Source: Sphingomonas sanguinis
Lineage (GTDB): Bacteria; Pseudomonadota; Alphaproteobacteria; Sphingomonadales; Sphingomonadaceae
DNA: 53,031 nt
Direction: 5' to 3'
Assembly: GCF_001476905.1 (NCBI RefSeq)
Contig: NZ_LDTE01000018.1
Coordinates: 1 to 53,031 of the forward strand
Every line of letters starts with the position of its first letter. The stretch's first letter is position 1. The notes under the pieces are model-generated. The model was not told the DNA's origin and made no database searches. It saw only the letters and a program-made list of their open reading frames with translations. Position numbers and translations under genes: made by a program. Positions 51,500 through 53,031 of this stretch are shown here, in pieces.

Positions 51500-52180
51500 A
51501 TGAACGATCCGACGACGATCCGCCGCCTTTACGGTCGGCGACAGGGCCACAAGCTGCGCCAGGGCCAGGCCGCGCTAGTCGAGGACATGCTGCCCGGCCT
51601 CAGCGTGCCCGAGGACGGGCCGCTCGACGCCATGCGCCTGTTCGGCGACGACCGACCGCTTCAGGTCGAGATCGGCTTTGGCGCGGGCGAGCATCTGGCG
51701 GGTCAGGCCGAGGCGACGCCCGGCACCGGCTTTATCGGCTGCGAGCCGTTCTTGAACGGTGTGGTCGGCGCGCTGGGCCATATCCGCGACCGTGACCTCA
51801 CCAATGTCCGCCTGCACATGGGCGATGCGCTGGAAGTGATCGAGCGGTTGCCCGATGCCAGCCTGGACCGCGTATACCTCCTCCATCCCGATCCCTGGCC
51901 CAAGGCGCGCCACGCCAAGCGGCGGATGATGAACCACGGTCCGTTGGACACCATCGCACGCAAGCTGAAGTCGGGTGGGGAGTTCCGCCTGGGCACCGAT
52001 GATCCGACCTATTGCCACTGGTCGATGATGATCATGAACGGCCGCGACGATTTCGTCTGGCAGGCGCGCAGCCCCCAGGATTTCCTCACCCGACCCGCCG
52101 ACTGGCCCGAGACCCGCTACGAGCGCAAGGCGCGGCGTCAGGGGCATGAGGTGTGGTATTTCCGGTATATCCGCCAATAA
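51500..52180 (+). CDS. trmB: tRNA (guanine-N7-)-methyltransferase
   Basis: 226 residues; methylates G46 of tRNA with SAM. Starts MNDPTTIRRLYGRRQGHKLRQGQ (the N-terminal RLYGRRQGHKL is typical of the family). SAM-binding VEIGFGAGEHLAGQA, GFIGCEPFLNGVV, then LLHPDPWPKARHAKRRMM (catalytic/tRNA region) and FRLGTDDPTYCHWSMMIM, with TRYERKARRQGHEVWYFRY at the end. The SAM supply gene metK lies upstream, as in many alphaproteobacteria. Confidence 0.96.
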   Translation: MNDPTTIRRLYGRRQGHKLRQGQAALVEDMLPGLSVPEDGPLDAMRLFGDDRPLQVEIGFGAGEHLAGQAEATPGTGFIGCEPFLNGVVGALGHIRDRDLTNVRLHMGDALEVIERLPDASLDRVYLLHPDPWPKARHAKRRMMNHGPLDTIARKLKSGGEFRLGTDDPTYCHWSMMIMNGRDDFVWQARSPQDFLTRPADWPETRYERKARRQGHEVWYFRYIRQ

Positions 52181-52193
52181 GCGGACCGGTATT

Positions 52194-52388
52194 TCAGGCG
52201 ACCCGCAACTCCGGACGTCCGGCCAGTCCCGCCAAGGGCGGCGGCGGGGCCAGATTGCGGCGGGCCATCTCGGCGCTGATCGCGGCGATATCGTCGCGGT
52301 CGGCTGCGCCCATCGCCATGGTGAAGGCGGCCAGCAGCGTCGGGTCGTCCATATATTCGATCAGATCGGGGTCGAGCATCGGGTTCAT
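52194..52388 (-). CDS. Small hypothetical protein
   Basis: 64 residues, starting MNPMLDPDLIEYMDDPTLLAAFTMAMGAADRDD behind GGGAGGATG-type sequence (GGAGGA, 6 bp spacing). An amphipathic helical middle and a Pro-rich RRNLAPPPPLAGLAGRPELRVA tail. No known domain. Convergent with trmB, 13 bp between stops. Confidence 0.6.
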   Translation of the reverse strand: MNPMLDPDLIEYMDDPTLLAAFTMAMGAADRDDIAAISAEMARRNLAPPPPLAGLAGRPELRVA

Positions 52389-52526
52389 CGCATCCTCCCA
52401 GATGGTTAGTCTGGATCAATAACCAGCGGATTGTCCACTTGTTGCCTCGGCCACGCGATCAATCCCTCTGGTGGCGACCGGCCCCGTCGCTATAGACGGC
52501 CGCCTTTGCAGGCATGGGAGGGGGAA

Positions 52527-52973
52527 TTGGTCGACGACAGCTGGGGCGTGACGCCCGCCAAGGGCGGTTTGCGCATCCGCACCAATGACAGCCTGGAGGA
52601 CCGCGCCGCCGCCCGCGCCAAGGCGCGCGAGGCCCGGGCCAGCGAGCGCGAATCGCTGATGGCCAGCCGCCTGGAAGCGCGCGCCGCCAATCGCGAGCGC
52701 GACATCGCCGCGCGCGAAGCCGAACGCGCCGCCCGCCGCGAGGCCGAGATGGCGGCCGCCGCCAAGGACCCCCACGCCGCCGCCGCCAAGCGCCACCGCA
52801 CCTCGGGCCGCAAGGACGTGGTGCGCGAACAGCGCGATACGCGCGGCTATGCCACGCTGGTCGATGAGGGCCGGATTCGCGAACTCGCCAAGCGCGGCGC
52901 GTCGCTGGGCGGACTGGCCGCTGCCTTCGGGATCAGCGAAGACGAGATTCAGGGGATTCTGGCGGCGGAGTAG
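52527..52973 (+). CDS. Charged coiled-coil protein with C-terminal HTH-like segment
   Basis: 148 residues. The best start is TTG 52527, because GGGAGGGGG sits immediately upstream and no ATG is well placed. VDDSWGVTPAKGGLRIRTNDSLEDRAA, then a long Ala/Arg/Glu helix (about 30–95; AKAREARASERESLMASRLEAR, NRERDIAAREAERAARREAEM), a basic KRHRTSGRKDVVREQRDTRGYATLVDEG segment and a final HTH-like RIRELAKRGASLGGLAAAFGISEDEIQGIL. The GC-rich coding may be inflated by composition, but codon pattern and ribosome binding site support it. Function unknown; DNA or RNA binding is possible. Confidence 0.65.
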   Translation: MVDDSWGVTPAKGGLRIRTNDSLEDRAAARAKAREARASERESLMASRLEARAANRERDIAAREAERAARREAEMAAAAKDPHAAAAKRHRTSGRKDVVREQRDTRGYATLVDEGRIRELAKRGASLGGLAAAFGISEDEIQGILAAE

Positions 52974-52979
52974 CTGTAT

Positions 52980-53031
52980 CCTCCCCGGCACGGGGAGGTG
53001 GCAGGGCGCCAGCCCTGACGGAGGGGGGCTT
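52980..53031. repeat. Family A palindromic repeat, cut by the window end
   Basis: CCTCCCCGGCACGGGGAGG, TGGCAGGGCGCCAGCCCTGACGG, AGGGGGG...: the full outer hairpin and the inner hairpin, with an inner stem changed in a compensated way relative to the 30279 copy (GGGCGCCAGCCC versus GGCCGAAGGCC). Confidence 0.85.

Overview
The window is GC-rich chromosomal DNA from an alphaproteobacterium, almost certainly of the Sphingomonadaceae (Sphingomonas-like). The case rests on the residue-level look of the housekeeping proteins, on the order nfu–tsaB–rimI–fur–plsC–miaB–phoH–ybeY–corC–lnt–metK–trmB (the alphaproteobacterial arrangement), on a sequence matching the alphaproteobacterial serC leader, and on many short GC-rich palindromic intergenic repeats of the kind common in sphingomonads. 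I see no rRNA, tRNA, insertion sequence, integrase, prophage or CRISPR array.

Layout. 1–2967: 3' part of smc. 3012–3904 (minus): overlapping pair of a CHAP-type cysteine amidase and a secreted DUF3828-like protein, which looks like a toxin/immunity pair. 3989–6323 (minus): pdxH, a cation efflux transporter and a PhzF-like isomerase, joined by 4-bp overlaps. 6487–10566 (plus): fused circularly permuted ATP-grasp/alpha-E protein, a transglutaminase and a divergent single-domain GT51 protein. 10595–15459: a small Gly/Lys-rich hydrophilic protein (minus), then dnaJ-like, yihY/brkB, fabI, a GNAT gene and aroC. 15521–18574: a low-complexity secreted protein, then hisZ–purA (minus). 18811–22952: two uncharacterised plus-strand genes facing serC–serA (minus); serC carries a structured leader. 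23104–28070 (plus): DUF4328 protein, DUF2975 protein with a small XRE regulator behind an AT-rich operator-like region, an extensin-like lipoprotein, a LOG-family protein and a CLC-type channel/antiporter. 28305–33366 (minus): typA/bipA and a large secreted M16 peptidase. 33542–42819 (plus): an aspartyl-hydroxylase-like protein, then the conserved cluster nfu–rutE-like–tsaB–rimI–fur–plsC–(broken gene)–miaB–phoH–ybeY–corC. 43123–46710: accessory block (secreted protein, PQQ-type sugar dehydrogenase, orphan ORF, PHA-system protein, VOC protein). 46881–52973: lnt, metK, a frameshifted exported protein, an FNT transporter, trmB and two small genes.

The genes serve mainly housekeeping: chromosome segregation, amino acid, nucleotide and fatty acid biosynthesis, tRNA and ribosome maturation, envelope lipid and lipoprotein modification. 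Accessory genes sit in the gaps between conserved operons and often look less GC-rich than their neighbours.

Most interesting points: (i) the CHAP/DUF3828 bicistron; (ii) the DUF2975/XRE operon with nested TTCGATA palindromes; (iii) a perfect 9-bp inverted repeat just before metK; (iv) the serC leader whose last hairpin covers the ribosome binding site; (v) the ATP-grasp/alpha-E–transglutaminase–GT51 cluster, with a Glu-to-Gln change in a key GT51 motif; (vi) two single-base frameshifts whose repair restores sensible proteins; (vii) several families of palindromic repeats. Everything is read by eye from one sequence; no database search was run.
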